From assembly GCF_000304475.1 (NCBI RefSeq), contig NC_018944.1:124001-188000 (forward strand): DNA of 64,000 bases, read 5' to 3'. This stretch comes from Kazachstania africana CBS 2517 (taxonomy: Eukaryota > Ascomycota > Saccharomycetes > Saccharomycetales > Saccharomycetaceae). The notes beneath the pieces are model-generated. The model searched no databases, was not told the DNA's origin, and worked only from the letters and a program-made list of their open reading frames with translations. Shown here one piece after another: positions 10,025-19,064 of this stretch; positions within the stretch are counted from its first letter, which is position 1; each line of letters opens with the position of its first letter. The translations under genes were made by a program, and so were the position numbers.

Positions 10025-13000
10025 CTATTTATAATCTGATATCAGCATCTTATACTCTTGCTTATCGACATTTTCTTTTTTCTCATACCTTGACCCGAGT
10101 CTGACAAATGTCCATTGGGTCAGTAAACCAGAGGGCTGATATCTTTCGGGGGCTGTTCTCTCAATATAGTAGAGACTACAATTTGATCCAACAATCAAAA
10201 ACAACGGCATAGAAGATTGAGAGGCCTTCTCATCAAATTTCATGCCATAAATTGTTTCTCGATATTTATTGTCGATGGCAATTATCTTATTAACTTTGAA
10301 GTAAAGAGGTATACTAACCGAAGGACCAGTTCCAAAATATCCACAGTCAGGTCGACACTCCACATTTTTTTTAATATGGAGCACATTATTTGAGTCAATA
10401 CAAGCTGAATATATTGAGCTTGAACTACCATTAGAAACAGAGAGAAGGCGGACCAATGGCTTTTGTAAAAGTGGAGAATTCTGAGTTGATACGACTACCT
10501 TCGTTAAGTAGCTTGGTGTACCGTTGAAACTTCTTTCAACGCGAGGGAGCAGTCTACTTGGGTATGAGTTAAATATCCTTAATTTTTGCTCAACTGAAAA
10601 TGCACTAGAAACGTATGGCAATTTAGATTGTTCTTGGGACAATGATGACACCTCAGACAATTTTGAACCCTCTTGAGTTATTTCCAGCAAAAACTCTTTT
10701 ACACCATCACCAAAAAAGGTAAGGATTACTTTATTGAGACCATTTCTTGCAACCGTAATTATGAGAGATGATACAAGACAATTAATTCTAACTGTATGTA
10801 CATTTTTTATTAAATTTTGTTTTACTACATTCACCACCTTGAAGCATGGATTTTCAGAACCTATATACAAAACAAACCAGCCTGCAAACAGAGTTTTGGT
10901 GAAAGATCCAAGATTATGATTTGAGATTTCCTGCAGCATGTATTTTGATCCTAGTTGCCCAGGGACATTTTGTATGGCTAACTCTTTTCTTGTAATGTAA
11001 TCAAATAATACTAGTTCATATCCTCTTTTTTCCTTGTTATGAATCAACAACAGTCCCAACCACTTTTTAAATTGCAGATTGCAGATAGCTATAGGAACAC
11101 GAGAGTCAAAAGTGATCACTTTTGGCAGAAACTTTGGGTCTTCGTTTAATTTTGAAATATCGGTCTTGTATACCCTAACCTTCGAGTTTTCATCATGTGT
11201 TACTATACTGAGCGTCTTGTCAGTATTCTCAAAAAGCCTCACATTGTTTAGGCTGTTTTCGACCTGGAGCAATACTCCATAACTGCTATCATTATGATTG
11301 ATAGCATAGATTGAATGGCTGTCATAAAATAATGTGCAAAAAAAAAGATTGGGAGTTATGACAGGCTTTAGCGCTGTAGCAAATTCGTTTTGAATAAATA
11401 AACGTACCCTAGCAAGATTGGAGCATAGACATAAGATCTCACCGGTAACTGTCAACAATGTGACACTAAAAATGCCCGTCTGTTTAAGTACGCTAAGGTG
11501 CATCGATGCAATTGACGGGCCATCCCAAGCCCTAGATGCAAGGATTTTATTGTTTTCATACAGTAGAATAGTGCTGTCTTGATTCTGTACTAAAAGGAAC
11601 ACATTGCTTTCCTGAACTAATGCTGCGCTTATGCCAGTCAAGCCGCCGCCAACTTTGCCTTCATAAAATCTCTCTGTAACTCCTGTTTCAATATTATATC
11701 TTGAAATCAAGTATCTACCCGTTTGATACAATTGCAACGAAAGGTCCCACGCAGGATTATCAAGAGATAATACGGGACCAGAGCACACCAATATTTCATT
11801 GGTATCAGTTAATGTTAATATCGTAACAATATTTCCTCTTTCGCTTATAAAATTTTCTGGTTGAAGTGAACCCTTTCTCTTGGGTGACGACCTTTTTTCA
11901 TCTTTATGGAGATTCATTTCAAAGATTTCCTCAGAATGCACATAAGTAATATTTCCCTCACGATTGTTCAGCCATATATCTACCACATTTTTGTGCGGTA
12001 GTGACACTTCTAAAGATAATGGTAAATGAGGAAATCTTCTTTGGTACAATTCAATAAATCCATTATCATGCTTATTTGAAGAACCGCACGAAACAACGGT
12101 ATGATTCAGATCTCCGACAGAATTAAGCAACCCAGTGTCATGGTAAAGTTTGTTTTCAAAATTAAAGCCATCTATCTTTACTTTCCAACTTTCGAAGTTG
12201 AAATCATTTTCTTTGTTTGATTTAACTTCTACACAAAAGACACCATCAGCTTTATTAAACACTATGAAATTTGATTTATTAACTCTTTGCATGAAATTTA
12301 TCGGCACTTCTCCTTCCCAATGGGATAGAGGATTCAGCAATTGCCATTTTAAGATCTTCTTAAGGCCACCTGACGCCCTCTCACTTTTAACATTCTTGTT
12401 TGTGGGATTATAGAGAGCATACAAATTAATTATACCAGAGCTGCAGGCGCCTGTACTAAAATAGAGCAAAATTCTGTACATGAAACCATACCTATCAAGT
12501 TTTTCAACAGTAGAGTTGATAAAATGTGTAGTTTCTTTTTCATTTTTCCTGAATTTAAATGGCCTGGCAACTGGAATCATATCAACTTGTTCCATGTTTG
12601 GATAAATGTATATAAAAGTGGCGAATCTTGACGTCACAACTAAAAAAGCGTCATCTTTGATCATTTTAATGACATGTGAATCTCCACTATGAAACCCCAA
12701 AATTGTATATTTTTTAAACAGCTCATACTCGATTGAATACTCCCTTCGACATATGTCAACGCGTACAGCTTCAAGAGGATCACTCGACCTTATCCATACT
12801 AGCAAAAAAGATCCAGATGAGAAAAAATCAATAATCACAGAGGTACATGCCGAATAAATATTTCTATGATGTATTACTTGAAAATTATTGGTGATTTCAC
12901 ATTCAAAGATATTCTGACGGTCAAAAGAGTAGAAGATATAGTTCTTATACTTCTTGAATATTATTTTCCCCAGAAGAGGAAGTTGTTCAAAGAAAGGTTT

Positions 13001-13384
13001 CATCGATGTTTCACCTATTTTGGCCAGTTTTCGAAAACTTAAAAATATAATATTGGCGTGATTTGTCAGAACTGCTGCAGAGTCACCATCGACACTATAT
13101 GCAATTAGGTGCTCAGGATTCGGAAGCTCAAAGGCAAATAGTATTTCTTTATTTAATGGAGCATATACGTAAACTAATTTATTCAGAAAAACAACCACTC
13201 TTGGACCTTTCAGTTTCTCAATACCAATTGTTTGATTCAGCACATTATCTTGTTCATTGAGCGGATGAATTTTCAAATAATCAATTCCATTTAACTGCGG
13301 CTCCTTCCCACCTGAAGATTCGAGATCAAGTGTCTCATCAAAAGTTGCAACATCTATCCCGGACAGATTTCCATCATCACTCAT
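10025..13384 (-). CDS. Conserved yeast protein of unknown function (YEL025C- or YJR039W-type)
   Basis: A 1119-aa protein with no catalytic motif, signal peptide or membrane segment that I can see. The acidic N-terminus (residues 1-25) is followed by many short beta-strand-like stretches (for example VVVFLNKLVYVYAPL and IFSVTLLTVTGEILCL), suggesting beta-propeller folds. A basic linker with SSPKRKGS near residue 500 could be a nuclear signal. It lies between URB2 and RIP1 with its 5' end facing RIP1. In S. cerevisiae two unknown genes fit this place and strand: YEL025C, directly divergent from RIP1, and YJR039W, two genes from URB2 and closer in length (about 1121 aa). I cannot decide between them without alignment. 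Confidence 0.8.
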   Translation of the reverse strand: MSDDGNLSGIDVATFDETLDLESSGGKEPQLNGIDYLKIHPLNEQDNVLNQTIGIEKLKGPRVVVFLNKLVYVYAPLNKEILFAFELPNPEHLIAYSVDGDSAAVLTNHANIIFLSFRKLAKIGETSMKPFFEQLPLLGKIIFKKYKNYIFYSFDRQNIFECEITNNFQVIHHRNIYSACTSVIIDFFSSGSFLLVWIRSSDPLEAVRVDICRREYSIEYELFKKYTILGFHSGDSHVIKMIKDDAFLVVTSRFATFIYIYPNMEQVDMIPVARPFKFRKNEKETTHFINSTVEKLDRYGFMYRILLYFSTGACSSGIINLYALYNPTNKNVKSERASGGLKKILKWQLLNPLSHWEGEVPINFMQRVNKSNFIVFNKADGVFCVEVKSNKENDFNFESWKVKIDGFNFENKLYHDTGLLNSVGDLNHTVVSCGSSNKHDNGFIELYQRRFPHLPLSLEVSLPHKNVVDIWLNNREGNITYVHSEEIFEMNLHKDEKRSSPKRKGSLQPENFISERGNIVTILTLTDTNEILVCSGPVLSLDNPAWDLSLQLYQTGRYLISRYNIETGVTERFYEGKVGGGLTGISAALVQESNVFLLVQNQDSTILLYENNKILASRAWDGPSIASMHLSVLKQTGIFSVTLLTVTGEILCLCSNLARVRLFIQNEFATALKPVITPNLFFCTLFYDSHSIYAINHNDSSYGVLLQVENSLNNVRLFENTDKTLSIVTHDENSKVRVYKTDISKLNEDPKFLPKVITFDSRVPIAICNLQFKKWLGLLLIHNKEKRGYELVLFDYITRKELAIQNVPGQLGSKYMLQEISNHNLGSFTKTLFAGWFVLYIGSENPCFKVVNVVKQNLIKNVHTVRINCLVSSLIITVARNGLNKVILTFFGDGVKEFLLEITQEGSKLSEVSSLSQEQSKLPYVSSAFSVEQKLRIFNSYPSRLLPRVERSFNGTPSYLTKVVVSTQNSPLLQKPLVRLLSVSNGSSSSIYSACIDSNNVLHIKKNVECRPDCGYFGTGPSVSIPLYFKVNKIIAIDNKYRETIYGMKFDEKASQSSMPLFLIVGSNCSLYYIERTAPERYQPSGLLTQWTFVRLGSRYEKKENVDKQEYKMLISDYK

Positions 13385-14136
13385 TTCCCTGTTTGATCTT
13401 CATATAATATTGAAACTTTTTTCATTTTGTGAACCGAGCGCCAAACTTTTTAGACTATGAAAAAAGAAGGTAGTAGTGTCAGTATTGCGACAGCTCTTGG
13501 ACAGAAACCCTCAGCAAATCAATAAAACATTCTGTAGGAGCTGCAAATATGATAAAGAGCATTTTACTTGTATTACTTTAGTATGTGGCGTATTATATCC
13601 TACTGCAAAACAAAAACTAAATCGCTACTTAGGGCTTTTCAATCGTCTTGAATGGACACCTCTTGCTCTTGCAGCCATATCACTTGCCAGCACACTCAGT
13701 AGACACGCTATGGAAAACTGTAGCTTGCATATGTCTTACAATTCTCAATTTCAAGAGTGGTCCAAAGGTAAGAACTATTTTAACCGCCAGCCTTGCGTTT
13801 TCTAAAAAGCAGTTTACGTATTACCCGACCTACTACATTTAGCCCTAACTTCCTGCCTCAAAACCCTAATGATCGTCCAATAAAAGTCCAGAAAATCATA
13901 AACCCATATCTCACACTATAATCGTATCGGAGTTTCCAAAAACTTTACGGTCACGTGGAAAGGATCTAATTTCAGAGCGTATTATGGAAGAAAGATTAGT
14001 GTATATAACTGGTAACCTAATTTGAGAGGATTTCTCATAACGGACCAATACTGAATGGTGCACTGGAAACAACTAATTATACCATATTTCTGAATCTCAA
14101 GTTAATTCTTGGTACACATCATAGCCTAACAAATCG
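13385..14136. other. Divergent spacer upstream of RIP1
   Basis: About 750 bp. It holds a perfect Cbf1-type site (13950-13957) and CCAAT words near 13876 and 14044 that could bind the Hap2/3/4/5 complex, as for other respiratory genes. The latter are too short to be firm. A GTG-initiated open frame over 13476-13805 has no recognisable product and I do not call it. Confidence 0.6.
13950..13957 (+). promoter_or_regulatory. Cbf1-type E-box upstream of RIP1
   Basis: GTCACGTG is a full match to RTCACRTG and lies about 180 bp before the RIP1 ATG. Cbf1 is known to act on respiration genes in yeasts, so this is a plausible but unproven RIP1 element. Confidence 0.45.
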
Positions 14137-14799
14137 ATGCTGACTACATTTATAAAACAGCCAACTAGTTTACAGAAGGTTTTTCCTGTACTTACGAGAT
14201 GTACGTCTTTAGCGCATTTGTCAACATCTACACGTTTGGGTAAATCAACCTACAGGACTCCAGATTTTGGTAATGTTATCAAAGAAGAGAGAAACAGCGA
14301 TAAATCAAGGATATATACCTACTTTATGGTAGGGTCCTTAGGACTACTTTCTTCGGCCGGAGCCAAATCTACAGTGGAAACATTTATATCATCAATGTCT
14401 GCGTCAGCGGATGTTCTAGCCATGGCAAAAGTCGAAGTTAATTTGGCAGCTATCCCAGAGGGGAAGAATGTTGTTGTGAAATGGCAGGGAAAACCAGTAT
14501 TTATTAGACATAGAACTCCACATGAAATCAATGAGGCCAATTCCGTGGATATGACAAGTTTGAAAGATCCACAACCTGATTCAGATAGAGTACAAAACCC
14601 TGAATGGCTAATAATGCTGGGAATATGCACACATTTAGGATGTGTTCCAATTGGTGAATCCGGGGATTTTGGTGGATGGTTCTGCCCCTGCCATGGTTCA
14701 CACTATGATATCTCTGGTAGAATAAGGAAAGGACCAGCTCCAAGTAATTTGGAAATCCCACAGTATGAATTTGATGGGGACAAACTAGTTGTTGGGTAA
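14137..14799 (+). CDS. RIP1: Rieske iron-sulfur protein of complex III (RIP1)
   Basis: Ubiquinol-cytochrome c reductase Rieske subunit, which carries the 2Fe-2S cluster that takes electrons from ubiquinol in the mitochondrial inner membrane. The two cluster-binding boxes are CTHLGC (C164, H166, C169) and CPCHGSH (C183, C185, H186). The first 30 residues are a basic, hydroxylated mitochondrial presequence. One membrane helix lies near residues 62-78 (YFMVGSLGLLSSAGA), followed by a flexible Ala-rich hinge. The C-terminal GPAPSNLEIPQYEF loop is typical. Length is 220 aa against 215. Its neighbour on the right is the YEL023C homolog, as in S. cerevisiae. Confidence 0.98.
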   Translation: MLTTFIKQPTSLQKVFPVLTRCTSLAHLSTSTRLGKSTYRTPDFGNVIKEERNSDKSRIYTYFMVGSLGLLSSAGAKSTVETFISSMSASADVLAMAKVEVNLAAIPEGKNVVVKWQGKPVFIRHRTPHEINEANSVDMTSLKDPQPDSDRVQNPEWLIMLGICTHLGCVPIGESGDFGGWFCPCHGSHYDISGRIRKGPAPSNLEIPQYEFDGDKLVVG

Positions 14800-14939
14800 A
14801 ATGCTCCCTTTGATGAAAAATAAAAGTATATTTATTAATTATATTTATTTATGTAAATTTCTTTTTCTTTCTTTGGTTTTTAGTTTCTATATAAACATCA
14901 GAACTGGAGTAAGAATGTATATATTCTATTGGAATGAAA

Positions 14940-16904
14940 TTATAAGTCTGGATTTGCGGCTAACAAATGTGCCAAATCGTCGGGTACTTCACTCCAGCCA
15001 CTTTTCTCCCACAATAAAATATTTGATTGTTGTTGATGAAATTTGAGTTCAATAACAGCATCATAAGTGTATTCATTCGGACTACACATATTACTGTATT
15101 CATTAATTGTTCGCAATGAATTGTGGAAATATGGCAATACATCTTCATTTTTTGTTTGAATTTTTGTTGTCGTAACGTTACAACTGGCTTGCCTCAACTT
15201 TACATGGAAAAATTGGTCAATTAGTTTTCGAACGTATCTTGGTAAATTATTTGGTCTATACTGATCAATATATTTAATCCTCCAATAAACAGACCAATGC
15301 ATGTCACCATATTGAGGAATATATCTTGGCCTTCCAAAGTTTGGTACATAGACGTTGCGCCACTTGCCCTCTTTATTTTCAATTCTTATACCAATTGGCA
15401 AAAATTCCAATAACCACCATATATAGGACATAAATCTGTTTAACTGACCACATCTGTAATCAATATCAATTTCTTGACTAGCATCTTTAGAATTATTTGC
15501 TTCTATCAACTTGAGCAGTTGGCACTCCAAATTGGCGTTTTTCTCTCCAATAACACGTCCTATAGAATCAATGTCATGATTTTCATCAACTTTCAAGTAG
15601 TCATGAGTCGATGCAAATAATGCGCCAAGTGAACTATGTCTTTTATCGAAATCATGAATTATACCTCTCTTAAATTCAACACCATGTTTGACAGATTCAG
15701 CAATAATCCATCGCAGCGAGATATCAGAGACACTCTGTTTAGCTTCACAATCTGGAGCCCAACCTCCACCAACATCCGAATGATCACCAGGAAACCATTT
15801 TTCAATGAGGTCATTTGACGTTGAGCCCAAACTCTTCAAAGAAGCCGGTTGCACTCTGAAAGTTCCTTCAATGCTTGTATGAGAGCAAACCGCAATCTTT
15901 CTATGGGTTTTTGTTGTTAGATATTCATTGATTTCTCCTATAATCAAATTCGAATTATTATCACTTTTCTTACGAAATACAGCGTTCCAAATTGATAGAT
16001 TAGGTTTCTGTCTTTCATGCTGATAAGTTGGTTCACTTCTAACAGATTTTGGACTCATTTGAAACTCTGAATTTTCGATGAGAAAAGCGCTGTTATATAA
16101 TCTATCATTTGTAGTGGCACTTGAACTTGAACTGGATGAAGTCCATTCTTGTAGTATTTCCCTGGGGAAACTTTCCAATTCGTAAGCTTTATAAGTGAGA
16201 GAGAACAATTGTGGGGCATATGGATTTGGAGTGAAACAAAATTGTTTAAATTTTCCACGTCTTTCGTCTATTGATAAGGCGTGTCTCACATGATCCACAA
16301 TATTGCTTCTTTGAGTACATGGGAATAGTCGATCTCTTAGTATTCCCACTGAATTTACTGAATCAAATAAACCTTGGAAAAATATTTTAATTTCATAATC
16401 TCTGCAAAAAATTTTTCTAAATTCTTCAATTAAAGTGCTTGTATAATTTGGTTGACTTGGTTGTTCAGCAAATTCCCATGATTCATAAATTCTCCATGCC
16501 ATTTTGACCATATCTTCTAAACCGACATTTAATAGCCCTACTCTTTCCAACATGCCTGCTAGGACTCTTGCAATAAATGCGCCGCGGGAGAAGCCAAACA
16601 TGTAGATGGAATCACCTTGTTCATAATGTTTCATTAGATAGAGATATGCGGAAACGATATGATCTGTAATTGAGAATGCGAAAGTGGCATCGAGGACATT
16701 TTTCAAAGTTGAGATTGTGAATCTTCTTCTTATATCTTCAACGAAATCGAAATCAGCTTGTGTTCCAATACCGGGTTGATAGTAACATAATTGATCTGGA
16801 TTTGCTTGGTTCAATAATCTGTATATTTTTAGTACGTTACTGAAAGGTTGTGGACCAAAGTTTTCTTTTGTTCCATCGAAGCATAGTATTATTTTTTTGG
16901 GCAT
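14940..16904 (-). CDS. YEL023C: DUF2235 alpha/beta hydrolase-like protein (YEL023C ortholog)
   Basis: A 654-aa protein of the DUF2235 family, uncharacterised in yeast (YEL023C, about 682 aa). The N-terminus KKIILCFDGTKENFG is the family's first strand with its FDGT motif. The nucleophile elbow is GFSRGAFIARVLAGML (G-x-S-x-G), and GDHSDVGGGW supplies the likely catalytic Asp. The His is probably in the C-terminal half, where AWWLLEFLP-like and DMHW segments occur. Bacterial relatives include Tle1-type phospholipase effectors, so a lipase role is plausible but only inferred. A Ser-rich linker (SSSSSSAT) and residues 265-330 look disordered. Position after RIP1 and on the opposite strand is as in S. 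cerevisiae. Confidence 0.9.
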   Translation of the reverse strand: MPKKIILCFDGTKENFGPQPFSNVLKIYRLLNQANPDQLCYYQPGIGTQADFDFVEDIRRRFTISTLKNVLDATFAFSITDHIVSAYLYLMKHYEQGDSIYMFGFSRGAFIARVLAGMLERVGLLNVGLEDMVKMAWRIYESWEFAEQPSQPNYTSTLIEEFRKIFCRDYEIKIFFQGLFDSVNSVGILRDRLFPCTQRSNIVDHVRHALSIDERRGKFKQFCFTPNPYAPQLFSLTYKAYELESFPREILQEWTSSSSSSSATTNDRLYNSAFLIENSEFQMSPKSVRSEPTYQHERQKPNLSIWNAVFRKKSDNNSNLIIGEINEYLTTKTHRKIAVCSHTSIEGTFRVQPASLKSLGSTSNDLIEKWFPGDHSDVGGGWAPDCEAKQSVSDISLRWIIAESVKHGVEFKRGIIHDFDKRHSSLGALFASTHDYLKVDENHDIDSIGRVIGEKNANLECQLLKLIEANNSKDASQEIDIDYRCGQLNRFMSYIWWLLEFLPIGIRIENKEGKWRNVYVPNFGRPRYIPQYGDMHWSVYWRIKYIDQYRPNNLPRYVRKLIDQFFHVKLRQASCNVTTTKIQTKNEDVLPYFHNSLRTINEYSNMCSPNEYTYDAVIELKFHQQQSNILLWEKSGWSEVPDDLAHLLAANPDL

Positions 16905-17763
16905 ATGATAGTTTGTTATTTGAAATAGCTTCTTTGAGGTTTTGTTAAAAGAGGCATCATTAAGATTGGATAATAATCGGAGACCAAAAGGAGGAAAATT
17001 TCCATGGGCTGCTGCTAATTATCTTTTTTTGACAGATGGTATTGAGATAATTTTCATTTGTGTCGTCGTTGTCACTGTGTGTGTGACACAGTTGCTTATT
17101 GACAGCAATGCGAGATATTAAACGGTAAGCCAAAAGGGACATAGAGATATCCTAATGTTGGTGTAAATATTGCTCCATGAACCATGTCGCGGGTGGGGGG
17201 GGGATAGAGAACTAGTTCAACAGCAAATAGTACTAATGAATTCGAGAGTGACATCTCAATGACTGGTAGCGCCACACATGTACCGTTCTCGCTGATAGTT
17301 GCCATAAACAGTGGTGGTTCCCCGAAAACCCCGAATCCACGCCGTCAAACTTGCCATATGCACCCGGCAATCAACGGGAATCTCCTCCTTTCCCACCAAG
17401 AAAACAATATAATCACCCTTGCGGAATATCATCTCCGCAACGCAATCCACCGCGCATCGAAAAAATCCTGCCGCCGCAAAGAACCGGCAATACAGACACC
17501 CCAACACCCCTCTTTTTGTGCCAGCGAAGGGACATCCTCACCCCACACAGCGATCTCACGCGCGGCTCTCACGTAATCCGCTGAGAAAAATTTCAAGCAC
17601 GTGAACGGCGCAGTTCGCCCGTTTTGTGTTGGAAAATTTTTGCTTCTCGCCCGCTGAGATGAGATGTGAACCCAAGATGAGACTTTTCTCATTATTATAT
17701 AAAAAGCCAATGGACCACTAAGCAGTTTGTGGAGGAAATTCTCATCACTGTTAAGAGCAACTG

Positions 17764-17773
17764 TCAGCGGCTA
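17764..17773 (-). promoter_or_regulatory. URS1-like site upstream of CAR1
   Basis: TCAGCGGCTA on the plus strand differs at one base from TCGGCGGCTA, the reverse complement of the Ume6 URS1 TAGCCGCCGA. S. cerevisiae CAR1 is the classical URS1-repressed gene, so the position makes sense, but the changed base falls in the GGCGGC core, so binding may be weak. Confidence 0.35.
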
Positions 17774-17813
17774 AGGTTTCATTCTACGCCAATAGCTTAT
17801 CTAATATATAGCA

Positions 17814-17821
17814 TATAAAAG
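17814..17821 (+). promoter_or_regulatory. CAR1 TATA box
   Basis: TATAAAAG, 122 bp before the CAR1 ATG, matches TATAWAWR. It follows a GATA-factor word (CTTATC, 17796-17801) that could mediate nitrogen catabolite control of arginase. Confidence 0.6.
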
Positions 17822-17942
17822 AACCTTATTATTCTTCTTTTCCTTTTCTTCGTTTCCTAAGAGGTTATTACTATCGTACTTTCAACAATTTAATCGTCGT
17901 CATTTTGTTATCATTAAACATTAAGCATTACATCGTTCTCAT

Positions 17943-18929
17943 ATGACAAAGACTGATCAGCCTCATTACAAATACTACAAAGATCAACAACTCTCCATTA
18001 TAAAGGCGCCCTTCTGTGGAGGTCAAGCGAAATTGGGTGTCGAAAAGGGTCCTCGGTATCTTTTAAAAGCTGGTTTGGAATCCGATTTAAATGGTCTAGG
18101 TTGGAATACTATCATCGAATCTCCATTAGATGAATCGGAAATTAGACAACAAATGGTTGCTGATGATCCTACTGATAAATATCTAAATGCAAAGAGACCA
18201 AGGTTCGTTGGTGAAAGTAACGAAAAAATTTACAACTGTATCAAAGAAAAAGTCTTAGCATTCGATAGATTCCCATTGACTATCGGTGGTGATCATTCCA
18301 TCGGTATGGCAACAGTCTCTGCTACTCTGGAAAAATTCCCAAACGCAGGTTTACTCTGGGTTGACGCTCATACCGATATTCATACCATTGAAACTACCGA
18401 TACTGGTAACATTCATGGTTGTCCAGTTTCATTTCTATTAGGCTTAAACAAAAACTTAAATGGCGTCCCAAAATCCTTTGATTGGGTACCAGGTAATTTA
18501 AGACCAGAAAAAATTGCATATATTGGTCTAAGATCTGTTGATCCTGCTGAAAGAAAAATCTTGAGAGATTTAGGTATATCTGCATTCTCAATGTATCATA
18601 TCGATAAATTCGGTATAAACAAAGTCATTGAAATGGCTTTAGAATCTATTCATCCAGACACTAACGGTGATGGTCCAATTATCTGTTCCTTTGACGTTGA
18701 TGCCATCGATCCCCTTTTCGTACCAGCCACTGGTGTCCCAGTTAAAGGTGGTCTAACTTTAAGAGAAGGTTTATTCGTAGCAGAAAGATTAGCCGAAACT
18801 GGTAACCTGGTCAGTTTAGACGTTGTCGAATGCAACCCTGAATTGGTCACAGACGGGAAACATTTATTCGATTCCGTTGAAGCAGGCTGTGCCATTGCAA
18901 GATGCGCTCTAGGTGAAACATTGCTCTGA
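17943..18929 (+). CDS. CAR1: Arginase (CAR1)
   Basis: Cytosolic arginase, which splits arginine to ornithine and urea in arginine catabolism. The 328 aa (333 in S. cerevisiae) carry all manganese ligands of the ureohydrolase family: GGDHS (115-119, with H118), DAHTD (141-145, with D141, H143 and D145) and SFDVDAIDP (D251 and D253). The conserved VSLDVVECNP closes the active site. The codon choice is that of a well-expressed gene. In S. cerevisiae the gene is followed by GDE1 and YPL109C; GDE1 is missing here. The upstream region shows a TATA box and degenerate control sites. Confidence 0.98.
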   Translation: MTKTDQPHYKYYKDQQLSIIKAPFCGGQAKLGVEKGPRYLLKAGLESDLNGLGWNTIIESPLDESEIRQQMVADDPTDKYLNAKRPRFVGESNEKIYNCIKEKVLAFDRFPLTIGGDHSIGMATVSATLEKFPNAGLLWVDAHTDIHTIETTDTGNIHGCPVSFLLGLNKNLNGVPKSFDWVPGNLRPEKIAYIGLRSVDPAERKILRDLGISAFSMYHIDKFGINKVIEMALESIHPDTNGDGPIICSFDVDAIDPLFVPATGVPVKGGLTLREGLFVAERLAETGNLVSLDVVECNPELVTDGKHLFDSVEAGCAIARCALGETLL

Positions 18930-19064
18930 AACCGATTGAAAAGGAAAGCTCGATTCAAATTGTCATGTCAAATATATATATTGCATTGTAATAGCTTTTC
19001 TCTGAAGCTCTTTCAATTTTTTAAAAAAAGAATTGTTTTTGTAAGAATATAAAATATATACATG

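Larger units (their letters stand above)
16905..17942. other. GC-rich divergent spacer upstream of CAR1; synteny junction
   Basis: About 1 kb between the YEL/YJR-type block and the YPL/YBR-type block. It has a run of nine G (17195-17203) and a visibly GC-rich stretch (about 17250-17660) in which three overlapping frames stay open by chance. CAR1-proximal elements are a URS1-like word, a GATA word CTTATC at 17796-17801 and a TATA box. A CACGTG lies at 17598-17603. No gene is supported. Confidence 0.7.

Noticed and set aside
13476..13805. A 109-aa frame upstream of RIP1
   Set aside because: It begins with GTG, not ATG, and no conserved motif is visible.
17259..17604. Overlapping 105-, 77- and 61-aa frames upstream of CAR1
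   Set aside because: GC-rich DNA has few stop codons; the frames overlap each other and an antisense frame and have no family features.
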